This document shows positions 24,851 to 32,423 of a stretch of DNA of 47,352 nt, in pieces. This stretch comes from Methylobacterium tardum. Its GTDB lineage: Bacteria; Pseudomonadota; Alphaproteobacteria; Rhizobiales; Beijerinckiaceae. The notes under the pieces are model-generated. The model made no database searches. It worked only from the letters and a program-made list of their open reading frames with translations, and was not told the origin of the DNA. The stretch spans positions 1 through 47,352 of the forward strand of contig NZ_CP097485.1 in NCBI RefSeq assembly GCF_023546765.1, given 5' to 3'. Each line of letters starts with the position of its first letter. The first letter of the stretch is position 1. A program made the translations under genes and the position numbers.

Positions 24851-25147
24851 AAACCCGCTTCCCGAGTGCCCTTTGAAGGCATTCGCTCGTCGAATGTACC
24901 CGACCACCGTCCGCGGATCCCGGTGGCGGCTCTGGTCCATGATCCGGGTGAGATCAGCCCCACGCTCCGCGGCCGTCGTGATGTAGCCGGCCCGCAGGGG
25001 GTGCGGCCCGAACGTCGAGGCATCGAGCCCCGCGGCCGTGCGGGATGGCGATCTCGGCGCCCTGCCCTCCTAATCGGTCTTGCCCCTCCGGACCCGGACC
25101 CGCAGCCCGGCCGGATCCTCTCGCAGATCCTCGGCTGTGCTCAGCAT
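24851..25147 (-). pseudogene. Wrecked tyrosine recombinase (integrase) remnant
   Basis: Minus-strand reading shows a phage-type integrase C-terminus: [20 protein letters not shown] with the HxxR box, SRHRD with the second His, and VVGYIRRAN with the catalytic Tyr. Upstream pieces AEDLREDPAGLRVRVRRGKT and [10 protein letters not shown] are recognisable but broken by an in-frame TAG (Gln to stop), at least one frameshift and a missing internal segment of the catalytic domain. The N-terminal half is absent, and an IS630 element lies 40 bp beyond. The gene is dead; it suggests that an integrative element once joined this replicon. Confidence 0.75.
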
Positions 25148-25186
25148 TCAAAAGGAACCCACCCGCTCCCTTGAGGATCAAAGCCT

Positions 25187-26236
25187 TAGAGCGTTTTCGG
25201 AATGAGCTGAGTCGGACTGTTGGGGTTCACGCAGGGCATTTGGGCTGATTCATTGCGCGCTTCCTGTGAGGAGCACGTCATGGGCCGACCCTACAGCCAG
25301 GATCTGCGTGAGCGGGTGGTGGACGCCGCAGGCGCGACGTCGCGCCGGCAAGCGGCCAAGCGCTTCGGGGTGGGGGCTGCGACCGCGATCCGCTGGATGG
25401 CGGCGCTGGCCACGACCGGGACGGTGGCGGCCCGTCCGCAAGGTCGGGCACGCCGCTCCAAGCTCGATCCGCACGAGGCGTTCCTGCGCGCCCTGATCGC
25501 CGAGCGGGATGACGTCACCCTGGAGGAGATGCGGGTCCGCCTGCGGGAGGAGCGCGCTCTCCCAGTCGGGCTGGGCACGCTGTGGAGCTTCCTCGACGCG
25601 CGCGGCCTGACATACAAAAAGACAGCTCACGCCACGGAGCAGGACCGCCCGGACGTGAAGGCCGCCCGCGAGGCGTGGTTCCAGGACCAGCCCGACCTCG
25701 ACCCCGCCCGCCTCGTGTTCCTTGACGAGACTTGGACCTCGACCAACATGGCCCGCACCCGCGGGCGTGCCCCGCGCGGCGAACGGCTTCGTTCGGGCGT
25801 GCCGCACGGTCATTGGAAGACCACAACCTTCGTGGCAGGCCTGCGCCTGTCGGGTCTCTCGGCGCCGTTCGTGCTGGACGGGCCGATCAACCGCGACGCC
25901 TTCCAGACTTACGTCGAGCGCGTGCTGGTGCCCGAACTCACTCCCGGCGACACCGTCGTGATGGACAACCTCGGCAGCCATAAAGGGCCGGCCGTGCGCG
26001 CGGCTATCGAGGCGGCCGGCGCGCGGCTGCTCTTCCTCCCGCCCTACTCGCCCGACTTCAACCCGATCGAAATGGCCTTCTCCAAGCTCAAGGCGCTGCT
26101 GCGCAAGGCCGCTGAGCGCACCGTCGAGGGATTATGGACAGCCATCGGCCAGCTCATCGACACCATCACACCTGACGAATGTGCCAACTTCTTCAGAGCC
26201 GCAGGATATGAGCCAGATTAAATCGAAAACGCTCTA
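25187..26236 (+). mobile_element. IS630-family insertion sequence
   Basis: About 1.05 kb bounded by perfect 13-bp inverted ends, TAGAGCGTTTTCG (25187-25199) and CGAAAACGCTCTA (26224-26236). The outermost TA on each side is the target duplication expected for IS630. It carries one intact transposase gene. Confidence 0.9.
25280..26221 (+). CDS. IS630-family transposase
   Basis: 313 residues in one frame; ATG 25280 was chosen because the HTH begins right after it (GRPYSQDLRERVVDAAGATS). The N-terminal 110 residues hold two HTH units. The DDE catalytic core follows with VFLDETWT, VVMDNLGSHK and PPYSPDFNPIEM, the three acidic positions of the Tc1/mariner-IS630 fold. It cuts at the terminal inverted repeats and inserts at TA. 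It appears intact and so may be active. Related ISs are common in Methylobacterium. Confidence 0.93.
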   Translation: MGRPYSQDLRERVVDAAGATSRRQAAKRFGVGAATAIRWMAALATTGTVAARPQGRARRSKLDPHEAFLRALIAERDDVTLEEMRVRLREERALPVGLGTLWSFLDARGLTYKKTAHATEQDRPDVKAAREAWFQDQPDLDPARLVFLDETWTSTNMARTRGRAPRGERLRSGVPHGHWKTTTFVAGLRLSGLSAPFVLDGPINRDAFQTYVERVLVPELTPGDTVVMDNLGSHKGPAVRAAIEAAGARLLFLPPYSPDFNPIEMAFSKLKALLRKAAERTVEGLWTAIGQLIDTITPDECANFFRAAGYEPD

Positions 26237-26484
26237 GCACCCCTATCGGTGTCCATTCCGCACTCTGAACCACCCTTCAGCGCATCTGCCCCTTAGCTCG
26301 AACGCGCTATTGCCCAAGCACCCTTCCGTGCTCCTGGCCCATTGGGCGAATGTGCCGGCGACCAAGAACCCAAAGGGGAATTTGCCCTTCTGGGCATTCG
26401 GGCTGTCGGGTTAAGGGTTCGTTGACCTTTTGGGTTTCAGCTCGTTTGGGCGCTAGGGAAGGCGCGCAACAGGGAACTGGGGCA
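26237..26484. other. Control region before parA
   Basis: No gene is seen. It is rich in short TTGCCC/GGGC dyads (GCCCATTGGGC near 26338, TTGCCCTTCTGGGCA near 26383). The 13-mer CCAAGAACCCAAA (26362-26374) recurs inside the partner gene at 27332-27344. It may hold partition or operator sites; this is inference from position. Confidence 0.35.
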
Positions 26485-27144
26485 ATGGCTGTCATCAGCG
26501 TGTGCAGCACCAAGGGCGGGGTCGGAAAGACCACACTGGTGATCTGCTTGGCCGATGCATACGCCCGGCAGGGCGGCAGCGTCGCAATCATCGACGCGGA
26601 TCCGAACGGGCACGTGTCCTCCTGGCGCGAGCGGGCCGGTGAGGATTGCGGTGTGGACGTGATCGCGGACGTGACCGAGAAGACGGTCCTCGACCGGATC
26701 TCCGACGCCGCTTCGCGCTACAGCCTCGTGTTCGTAGATCTCGAGGGCGCTGCCTCGCAGGCGGTCACCTACGCGATCGCAGAGAGCGACCTCGTGCTGA
26801 TCCCGAGCAAGGTGTCCGGCATGGACCTGCAGGAGGTCTTCCGCACGTACGAGGTCGTGCAGCGCGCGGAGAAGATGCTGCGCCGGCCGATCCCGGCCCG
26901 GGCAGTGTTTACTCAGATGTCGCCGCTCAGCAGCCGCGTCGCGCAGCACGCCCGCACGGAGGTCCAGGCCGCCAGCATCCCGGTGTTGCGGACCGAGATC
27001 ATCCAGCGCGCGGCCTACCAGTCGATCCACTTCACTGGCGCCACGCCGGCCCACCCCGATGGTGACCCAAAGGCCCTGCATGAGGTCGCCGGCACGCTGG
27101 GCGAGCTCCTTGAGGTGCTGGCAATCCAGCAGCAGGCGGCCTGA
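26485..27144 (+). CDS. parA: ParA-family partition ATPase
   Basis: 219 residues, the length of small plasmid ParA proteins without an N-terminal DNA-binding domain (type Ib). It has a deviant Walker A CSTKGGVGKTT (7-17, with the signature Lys at 10), IIDADPNG as the A' motif, and VFVDLEGAAS as Walker B. It ends IQQQAA. ParA forms ATP-dependent nucleoid gradients that move plasmid copies. It is followed 2 bp later by a small basic partner. This is the clearest maintenance function on the replicon. Confidence 0.9.
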   Translation: MAVISVCSTKGGVGKTTLVICLADAYARQGGSVAIIDADPNGHVSSWRERAGEDCGVDVIADVTEKTVLDRISDAASRYSLVFVDLEGAASQAVTYAIAESDLVLIPSKVSGMDLQEVFRTYEVVQRAEKMLRRPIPARAVFTQMSPLSSRVAQHARTEVQAASIPVLRTEIIQRAAYQSIHFTGATPAHPDGDPKALHEVAGTLGELLEVLAIQQQAA

Positions 27145-27146
27145 GC

Positions 27147-27533
27147 ATGATAAAGCCCGCCTTTCAGCCCGCACCGCGCCCGCGGCCCCGGATCTCGCCT
27201 GAGGATGCCCAGCAGCTCGCTGTCGCCACCAGCGACCTGGGCTTCACCCGGCCTTCGTCCGCGCCCGAGGTGCGGGCCGAGGAGCCGGTACCGCCGCCGG
27301 CGGAGACTATGCCTACTGCTGGCCCAGTTGCCCAAGAACCCAAAACCCCCATTGCCCCCGTGAAGGGGACAGCTCTCAAATTCGAGGTGCCGGATCCGGT
27401 GTGGACGGCGCTGCGGCAGGAAGCTCTAAACCGCCGGGTCACGGTAAAGTATCTGGTGCTCGAGGCCCTGGCTGCGAAGGGCTACAACGTCGATCTGGCC
27501 GCGGTACCCGAGGACGGGAGACGTCTGCGATGA
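27147..27533 (+). CDS. Small ParA partner, RHH-like, 128 aa
   Basis: It starts 2 bp after parA. Residues 1-70 are a Pro-rich, disordered head; residues about 75-115 (LKFEVPDPVWTALRQEALNR, RVTVKYLVLEALAAKGYNVD) have the strand-helix-helix pattern of a ribbon-helix-helix DNA-binding protein. Type Ib ParA systems use such small centromere-binding partners in place of ParB. I infer that it binds a centromere near parA. It ends with a 4-base overlap onto a 28-residue membrane peptide. Confidence 0.75.
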   Translation: MIKPAFQPAPRPRPRISPEDAQQLAVATSDLGFTRPSSAPEVRAEEPVPPPAETMPTAGPVAQEPKTPIAPVKGTALKFEVPDPVWTALRQEALNRRVTVKYLVLEALAAKGYNVDLAAVPEDGRRLR

Positions 27534-27616
27534 TCGAGATGGCCCTTGTTGCAGTCCTCGCGGCGGCCCTGAGTGCAGCTGCAGCCGGCGCGGTCAGCGG
27601 GCCGGGGTCGGAATGA
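27530..27616 (+). CDS. Tiny hydrophobic peptide, 28 aa
   Basis: ATG overlaps the partner-gene stop (ATGA), and its own stop overlaps the next ATG. The product is nearly all Ala/Val/Leu (MALVAVLAAALSAAAAGAVS), so it is probably a membrane helix. Two overlaps in a row argue for real translation. The role is unknown. Confidence 0.45.
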   Translation: MIEMALVAVLAAALSAAAAGAVSGPGSE

Positions 27617-27768
27617 TCACGGCCGGCTTTCTCATCGGCCTGTCGAGCGTATCCGCCGGGATCGGGTTCGCCATCGCCACCATAGAGCGTGTGTCAACGC
27701 GGCCGGTGCGGCCGAGACGGCCAGTAACTGCCAGGGCACGGGGCCCTCACGTCGCCACTTGGGAGTAG
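27613..27768 (+). CDS. Small membrane protein, 51 aa
   Basis: It starts within the preceding stop (ATGA overlap). An N-terminal membrane helix (MITAGFLIGLSSVSAGIGFA) is followed by an arginine-rich, proline-rich tail (RPVRPRRPVTARARG). It continues the par operon. No family is recognised. Confidence 0.5.
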   Translation: MITAGFLIGLSSVSAGIGFAIATIERVSTRPVRPRRPVTARARGPHVATWE

Positions 27769-27796
27769 AGCAGGGGCGGCATCTAGGGAGTGGTTC

Positions 27797-27919
27797 GTGC
27801 TGAAGGCGCTGCGATTTCTGCGGGCGTGGTTCCTGATGTCGATCCCGCTGGGCCTGTTCGTCGGCAGGTTCATCAAGGCGGGCAAAGGGCCGGCGTCGCG
27901 TGTTAGGGATCGGCGCTAA
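27797..27919 (+). CDS. Small basic membrane protein, 40 aa
   Basis: GTG 27797 follows GGGAG at 27786-27790. The product is MLKALRFLRAWFLMSIPLGL then FVGRFIKAGKG and a basic end: one membrane-seeking helix flanked by Lys/Arg. It is 28 bp after the 51-residue protein and likely in the same transcript. Confidence 0.5.
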   Translation: MLKALRFLRAWFLMSIPLGLFVGRFIKAGKGPASRVRDRR

Positions 27920-27949
27920 GCCTGCGCGAAGATCGGCTGAGCGCTCCGG

Positions 27950-28162
27950 CTAGCCGGGTGGCTGCAGCAGATGCCAGAGGTCCGCCCCGAACCTGATGAC
28001 GAGATCGAGCGCGATCAGCGCGAACATGCCCGCCTGGAACACGCTGTCTTTTCGGTCGTCGGGGGTCAGGGGAGCCGGCTCGCCTAGCCAGCTCCTTCCC
28101 TTCTTCTTTGGCGGGGGAAACGGGCCAATCAGCCGCACGATCGTTCTCCAGCGGCGCAACAC
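27950..28162 (-). CDS. Small membrane-anchored protein, 70 aa
   Basis: A basic head (MLRRWRTIVRLIGPF, then PPPKKKGRSW) and a C-terminal hydrophobic helix (QAGMFALIALDLVIRFGADL) precede LLQPPG. The GADL/RFG turn is faintly like the RFGPDLVY of the small proteins at 28643 and 35429. No function is assigned. It is convergent with the par operon. Confidence 0.5.
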   Translation of the reverse strand: MLRRWRTIVRLIGPFPPPKKKGRSWLGEPAPLTPDDRKDSVFQAGMFALIALDLVIRFGADLWHLLQPPG

Positions 28163-28227
28163 GGGTGCCGGGAAACGCCGATGGACGATTTCCGTTTCAG
28201 CAACCGTTCGGCCCTAGCTCGGCCGAC

Positions 28228-28596
28228 ATGTCCGACCTTCCGCCCGCCATCGCCTCCTGGCGCGACCAGATCGAGCGCCTGTCCGAGCACGCCTCGCCGT
28301 GCCGGTACCTCCTCCCGGCGAAGTGGAAAGCGATGCGCGAGAACGCGCTCGCCTTCCTCGACCAGCACGGTGCCGAAGCGTACCGGCTCGGCTGGACAGC
28401 GCCGCAGCTGTTCGGCGTTCACCCCCAGCACGGCTTCCTGCGCGTGGAATATGCCGGCGCCCTGATGGTCAACGACAGCCCCGCCGTTGCCGTTGAGCCC
28501 GACCGGATCGTGTTCGACCGCTTCTCGGGCTACCGGACCAAGCCCGGTCAGGTCTGGGGCGTGCCGGTCTGGGAATTTGTTGCCAGGGGCGGCTGA
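28228..28596 (+). CDS. Hypothetical protein, 122 aa
   Basis: From ATG 28228 the product reads SWRDQIERLSEHASPCRYLL, then PAKWKAMRENALAFLDQHGA, EAYRLGWTAPQLFGVHP and a strand-rich end with VEPDRIVFDRFSGYRTKPGQ. It is a soluble mixed alpha/beta protein found widely as an unnamed small protein in methylobacteria and their mobile elements. It has no catalytic motif. The next small gene follows 46 bp later. Confidence 0.65.
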   Translation: MSDLPPAIASWRDQIERLSEHASPCRYLLPAKWKAMRENALAFLDQHGAEAYRLGWTAPQLFGVHPQHGFLRVEYAGALMVNDSPAVAVEPDRIVFDRFSGYRTKPGQVWGVPVWEFVARGG

Positions 28597-28642
28597 TGCA
28601 TCGGCGAGGGGAGCGGACGCCGTGTCCACGTGTTGGCCCCCT

Positions 28643-28810
28643 ATGCGCACCGCCCTCATCATCCTGATCGTGCTGGTCCGGTTCGGCCCCGACCTCGTCT
28701 ATGCGGCTAACGCATCACTCCCGCGGCCGGACCCCTCGCGCCGAACGGCCGCGCCGAAGTGGATCGGAAACCCGCCCGCGGTCGTGGTGATACGCCCGCC
28801 AGCGCCCTGA
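28643..28810 (+). CDS. Small exported or membrane protein, 55 aa (RFGPDLVY family)
   Basis: A hydrophobic head (MRTALIILIVLV) leads to RFGPDLVYAA, DPSRRTAAPKWI and PPAVVVIRPPAP. A 53-residue paralogue on the other strand at 35429-35590 shares RFGPDLVYAA, DPSR, PKWI and PPAVVVIRPPA, so both are evidently real genes. It is likely a secreted or anchored small protein; the function is unknown. Confidence 0.6.
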   Translation: MRTALIILIVLVRFGPDLVYAANASLPRPDPSRRTAAPKWIGNPPAVVVIRPPAP

Positions 28811-28813
28811 GGC

Positions 28814-28870
28814 GCAGGCTTCGTCAGTCGACGATGCGCCACTTCACTCTCGCACGCACCTGAAGCCTGC
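28814..28870. terminator. Possible bidirectional hairpin terminator
   Basis: GCAGGCTTC (28814-28822) pairs with GAAGCCTGC (28862-28870) across a 39-base loop between convergent genes. There is no T-tract, so a terminator role is uncertain. Confidence 0.3.
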
Positions 28871-28888
28871 TGTTGGCGCCTATAGCGA

Positions 28889-29560
28889 TTATTGTGCCCG
28901 GGCTTCCACCCGACGCACCTGTGTAGCTGTCCACGCCCCACCCCGCGCCGCGGGGATCCCGCGCGCGTTCAGCGCCGCCGCGATCTGCCGAAGTGACACT
29001 GCCCCTGCCGCTCGTACATCAGCCAGGATCGGCGCAAGGTCGGCGGCGCGGGCCGCGCTCCTGCGTGCCCGCGCGTCCGCCGCCCGGGCTGCGCCGAGGG
29101 CCCGGTTTCGCAGGTTGCCCGGGTTGCCGAGCTGCACGCCTCGAGCCTTGGCAGCTGCCAGCGCGGCCTTGGTGCGGGCGCTGATCATCTTACGCTCGGC
29201 CTGAGCGACCACTGCCATGATGCCGACCACCAGCTCGTTCGCCTCGGGCATGTCGGCCGCCACGAACCGCACGCCGGCCTTCTGCAGGTTGAGCAGGAAG
29301 GCAGCGTCACGTGACAGGCGATCGAGCTTGGCGATCACCAGCGTCGCCCCGTGGATCCGGCACAGTGCCAGGGCATCGGCGAGGCGAGGGCGCGTGTCGC
29401 GCGCCCCGCTCTCGACCTCTACGAGCTCGGCTACATGTCGCCATGCGCCGCCGGCGAGGAAGTCGGCCACGGCCTGGCGCTGCGCCTCAAGGCCGAGGCC
29501 TGAGCGCCCCTGCCGTGCCGTGGAGACGCGCAGATAGGAAACGAAGGCGCCGGCGCTCAC
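28889..29560 (-). CDS. Serine recombinase (resolvase/invertase type)
   Basis: 223 residues from GTG 29560, which overlaps the stop of the preceding gene (GTGA) and follows AGGAGAGG. The catalytic domain has SYLRVSTARQG with Ser13 as the nucleophile, then LVIAKLDRLSRDAAFLLNL and AQAERKMISARTKAAL, the E-helix. The last 60 residues carry an HTH (LRQIAAALNARGIPAARGGA, WTATQVRRV). Such enzymes resolve plasmid multimers or invert DNA. The two inverted copies of a 27-bp repeat at 2065 and 31781 are candidate sites. It is intact and may help keep the plasmid monomeric. Confidence 0.88.
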   Translation of the reverse strand: MSAGAFVSYLRVSTARQGRSGLGLEAQRQAVADFLAGGAWRHVAELVEVESGARDTRPRLADALALCRIHGATLVIAKLDRLSRDAAFLLNLQKAGVRFVAADMPEANELVVGIMAVVAQAERKMISARTKAALAAAKARGVQLGNPGNLRNRALGAARAADARARRSAARAADLAPILADVRAAGAVSLRQIAAALNARGIPAARGGAWTATQVRRVEARAQ

Positions 29561-29769
29561 TGGCGCCTCTCCTGAGCCTCGGCGGCGTCCTGCATAGCCT
29601 TGGCCCAATGCGGGCACGTGTGGGTCCGCAGATCCTTCAGGTGCCGGCGCTCGTGCACGTGCTCGCACATGCGCACGAACTCCTCGGCCCAGGCTCCGGT
29701 ATCGGCGAGCCCCTGCTCGTCCGTCCCGAAATCCGTCAGGCCGCAGCGCGGGCAGACGGCCGTGCTCAT
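29557..29769 (-). CDS. Small zinc-ribbon-like protein, 70 aa
   Basis: ATG 29769. CPRCGLTDFG (residues 6-15) gives a CxxC pair; later MCEHVHERRHLKDLRTHTCPHW supplies more Cys and His, so a zinc-binding fold is likely. Its stop overlaps the start of the serine recombinase, so the two are co-translated. It could be an accessory DNA-binding factor, by position only. Confidence 0.6.
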   Translation of the reverse strand: MSTAVCPRCGLTDFGTDEQGLADTGAWAEEFVRMCEHVHERRHLKDLRTHTCPHWAKAMQDAAEAQERRQ

Positions 29770-29854
29770 GCGCTTCCCGCTCCCTGCGGCTCGTGTGACC
29801 GATGCACGAACGGTGGTTCGTGCTGACGTCACAGGCTTGGCTGGCGCAAGGTGG

Positions 29855-29869
29855 TTAACGGATCGTTAA
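29855..29869. promoter_or_regulatory. Perfect TTAA-N7-TTAA (CtrA-box-like) site
   Basis: TTAA at 29855-29858 and 29866-29869 with seven bases (CGGATCG) between. It lies between the minus-strand recombinase unit (85 bp upstream of its first start) and an undecided open frame to the right. Confidence 0.5.
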
Positions 29870-29878
29870 CCGGATCGT

Positions 29879-30034
29879 GGTGCTTTATGGCGTCGCTACG
29901 GCTTCATCGGGGGTGAAGCCGAACGGCAGGCGGGCCGAGCCTATACCCCCTGGCTCGGCCCGCGCCTTCAATCGCGAGGCTTCATCGACCCCTACGGCAT
30001 CGAGCATATCCGCCGCGTGCGCGTCTGCGAGTAG
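29879..30034 (+). pseudogene. Possible start-less small gene
   Basis: Downstream of the CtrA-type box a frame reads like protein (YGFIGGEAERQAGRAYTPWL, then SRGFIDPYGIEHIRRVRVCE) and stops at 30032-30034, but it opens after TAA with no usual start. An ATG at 29887 lies in a neighbouring frame, so a one-base shift may have detached the start. Confidence 0.3.
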
Positions 30035-30081
30035 GCGAACCCGCAGCTGCTCGGGCTATCACTCCGAGGCTTTCAGGTCGC

Positions 30082-30330
30082 TTACGGCGCAGCTATCACG
30101 TCTACTGCATGCTGCGCCCATGCATATGGCTCTAGATAGCCATGATAGACAGCTATCTCTAACTGTAAGATCCTGACGCACTCGTCAGATAGATCTGGAA
30201 TAATGTCGAACCCTTCTTTATCGACCGCCGATTTTATCGCCACAAGCGGCCTATGATCCTCGTAAGTGACGAGAACCTCTTGCTCCGCATACGGATCAAG
30301 CGGGTCGATACAATAATGAGCCGGCATCAT
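30082..30330 (-). CDS. Hypothetical protein, 82 aa
   Basis: ATG 30330 (or 30327) with AGAGG upstream. An acidic, soluble product: YCIDPLDPYAEQEVLVTYED, HRPLVAIKSAVDKEGFDIIP, then helical EIAVYHGYLEPYAWAQH. It is locally more AT-rich than its surroundings. No family is recognised. Confidence 0.55.
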   Translation of the reverse strand: MMPAHYCIDPLDPYAEQEVLVTYEDHRPLVAIKSAVDKEGFDIIPDLSDECVRILQLEIAVYHGYLEPYAWAQHAVDVIAAP

Positions 30331-30455
30331 AAGGCCTCTACTCAGATTACGCAGTAGGTGATGCTCCTAAATGGCTGCTGTAACATCCCGATGAAGATTG
30401 CTGATCCGTGTGGCCGCGGCGCGGCAGCCGAGCATCCGTCCGCCTGCTAGGGCGG

Positions 30456-30647
30456 ATGGGTCGCCGGATGCCGCCCATGCCTACTCGCCCGATCTTTGTT
30501 CGTGTTGCCCTCGCCGTGGTGCTGATGGCCGCCTTAGTGGTGCTGGCGGATGGCGTGGCTCGTCATGAGCTCCGGCAGGCCATCGGCAGCACGACCGTCG
30601 CCTCTGCCGCGATAGCGGAACAGCCGGCCGACGCCTCCGATGAATAG
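30456..30647 (+). CDS. Small membrane-anchored protein, 63 aa
   Basis: Starts are possible at 30456, 30468 or 30477. A basic N-terminus (TRPIFVR) precedes one hydrophobic helix (VALAVVLMAALVVLADGVA) and a polar Ala/Ser-rich tail ending PADASDE. It is signal-anchor-like. No function is known. Confidence 0.45.
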   Translation: MGRRMPPMPTRPIFVRVALAVVLMAALVVLADGVARHELRQAIGSTTVASAAIAEQPADASDE

Positions 30648-30887
30648 CCGGGCGTCGCTCGCCATTGGCGTGGCACTCCTCATGGCCGTCGCCAGGCCTG
30701 ATCCGCAAGGCGATCCACGAGGCGCGACAGCTGCGCGACGCGGAGGCGTCTGGCCGCAGCATGAGCACTGCACGACACCAGCACTGCCATTCCTGCTTCA
30801 AGATCAGTATTGCTCCGCAGAGACAGGTGTGGCATCCCGGTATTAGTGTGCGGGCGGGCGTATCTCTGCCGCCCAGGATTGACCTCA

Positions 30888-31130
30888 ATGCAGCCCGAAG
30901 TTTTGGCCGACCCGCATGGACGCGGGCCGGCTCTCGATCGTCGTGCCGTGGCCCTCGCCAACGTGCGATGGTTTCGTGCCATGGCGTGGCGCGCTCTGCG
31001 CGATGGCCGTGCGCAAGGAGAGCTGCGCGCGGCCAATGCCCGAGCCGCAGCCCGCATCGTACTACGACAGGCGAGGCGGGATGCTTTGGTCAACCGCCTT
31101 GTGGCCAACGCTTTGGTGGTTGGCGGGTAG
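30888..31130 (+). CDS. Arginine-rich helical protein, 80 aa
   Basis: ATG 30888 has AGGA at 30875-30878. The product is strongly helical and basic: RRAVALANVRWFRAMAWRAL, RDGRAQGELRAANARAAARI, VLRQARRDALVNRLVANALV. It resembles a small nucleic-acid-binding or coiled protein, but no family is recognised. Confidence 0.5.
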   Translation: MQPEVLADPHGRGPALDRRAVALANVRWFRAMAWRALRDGRAQGELRAANARAAARIVLRQARRDALVNRLVANALVVGG

Positions 31131-31279
31131 CGCCGCCGCATCCGCGTCGCCAGCTTCAGCCGCCTTGTGGTCGCTGCGGATGCCGGCTTGGGCGCTGTTG
31201 CCCGCCGGGCGCTCTATCACCCGGTCAAAGGCCGCCAGCATGACGGGTCGCGCGCAGTTAACATCTCACGTCGGTAAGG

Positions 31280-31459
31280 CTACTTCCGGCGCCTCAAGAA
31301 CTGCCAACCCTTTCGCCGGCCAAAAAACCGGTTTGCAGGCCGGTGATCGAAATCCAGCATCGGAGAATGACGCTGAGGCAGGGCAGCAACGACGGTAATC
31401 AGGGCGGCTGATCCAATCAGTGCCACGAAGGCTGAAAGCCAGAACAAATGCTCCAACAC
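31280..31459 (-). CDS. Small membrane protein, 59 aa (paralogue of 2375)
   Basis: GTG 31459 directly follows GAGAGGGG. The product MLEHLFWLSAFVALIGSAAL shares ML-x3-FW and GSAALI with the gene at 2375-2539, and its later ANRFFGRR matches the TRYFGR ending there; its own tail is longer and basic. Recognising the pair supports both. It is a single-pass protein; the function is unknown. Confidence 0.6.
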   Translation of the reverse strand: MLEHLFWLSAFVALIGSAALITVVAALPQRHSPMLDFDHRPANRFFGRRKGWQFLRRRK

Positions 31460-31911
31460 AGCCCCTCTCAGACATGCATTCTTTAATTGATATTACGTAC
31501 AAAATCTCCACAAAGCGAATGTCATTGATGCCGTTTGTATAGTTACAACCGATATACACATGGGGAAATTCGCCTTGCCAGCGGCTGCGTAGCACATCGG
31601 CAAGCCACCTTGCTCGGCTCCTGGCCCTGCGCCAGCCGTGCATTAAGCGCCCGGCGGATCACGCCAGGGTCGGCGAGGAATGAGGCGCGTGGTCTGATAG
31701 CGAGCTCGGGTGCCGCCCTCGGATAGCACCGGCGTGCCGGATGCGGCCGAGCGCAGCCCAGCAAAGTCATCCTGCTGGGTGTCCGATCTCACCAGCGTGT
31801 GAGCCGAAAGGGTAGTGCAGGACCTCCGGACGAGGCCGGGCGAGCAGCGAAGATCTGGCTGCCTGACTCTGTGTATGGATCCGTTTGGCCAGCCTCGTGC
31901 TTCTCCAAAGC
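31460..31911. other. Intergenic with AT-rich patch and a 27-bp repeat
   Basis: Bases 31480-31560 are AT-rich and non-coding in appearance. The 27-bp repeat copy B lies at 31781-31807. No gene is supported on either strand. Confidence 0.35.
31781..31807 (-). repeat. 27-bp dispersed inverted repeat, copy B
   Basis: Exact reverse complement of 2065-2091. It lies about 105 bp before the small gene at 31912, much as copy A lies before the gene at 2158, so a shared regulatory site is possible. Confidence 0.6.
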
Positions 31912-32145
31912 ATGGCCGTGTTCCACCTTCAATGTGTGGTCCACCGAGGGTGCGTGAGCGGCATCGCTCTCGATACCCAGCAGATCGCTGCCCGTACAGA
32001 GGCGGAGGCGATCAGCGAGGCCGAGGCTCGGTTCGCGCGCCTCTTAGGTCCTCGATCAGGGCTGGCCGTTCTGAAGGACGATGCTGGCCACACCATCTGG
32101 ACCTCACGATCTCCTGTGCAGTCGCCCGCCCCCGGCGAAGCATGA
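31912..32145 (+). CDS. Hypothetical protein, 77 aa
   Basis: ATG 31912 (31885 is an alternative). It reads VFHLQCVVHRGCVSGIALDT, then a helix QQIAARTEAEAISEAEARFA, then LAVLKDDAGHTIWTSRSP: a small alpha/beta protein with a strand-helix-strand shape resembling unnamed methylobacterial proteins. No enzymatic motif. Confidence 0.5.
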   Translation: MAVFHLQCVVHRGCVSGIALDTQQIAARTEAEAISEAEARFARLLGPRSGLAVLKDDAGHTIWTSRSPVQSPAPGEA

Positions 32146-32159
32146 TCGCACCTACCGGC

Positions 32160-32423
32160 CTACATCCGCTCCGGTTGCGCGAGCATGATGGCGGCGCGGA
32201 CGGCGGCTCGCCGAAGCTCCACGCTGGCCCAGGGCTGCCCGATCAGTGTGTTTGCGAATGGGTGCGAGGCTACAGCCGCAGCTGGGTCGATCCGGTAGCC
32301 CTCGCCGAACGAAACCGGGCCAGAGGTCGGGTCGGCCATGTAGGCGTCCACCACGGCCGCCACGTCATCGTCGACGATGTCGAGGGTATCGAACAGGTCG
32401 AGGGTCATGGGCCGGTTTGCCAT
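32160..32423 (-). CDS. Small protein of the VDAY family, 87 aa
   Basis: Start at 32423 or 32408. The core DDDVAAVVDAYMADPTSGPV, FGEGYRIDPAAAVASHPFAN aligns with the 90-residue protein at 35618 (SSEIVAAVDAYVHNPAAGPY, FASGHSLDIAAAVAMSEEFA). The 34-residue protein at 36253 matches only the first part (SDDEIAAAAAAYMEG). These form a small acidic soluble family of unknown role on this replicon. Confidence 0.6.
   Translation of the reverse strand: MANRPMTLDLFDTLDIVDDDVAAVVDAYMADPTSGPVSFGEGYRIDPAAAVASHPFANTLIGQPWASVELRRAAVRAAIMLAQPERM

Noticed and set aside
26362..27344. 13-bp direct repeat CCAAGAACCCAAA before and after parA
   Set aside because: Too short to separate from chance; kept only as a note on a possible partition site.
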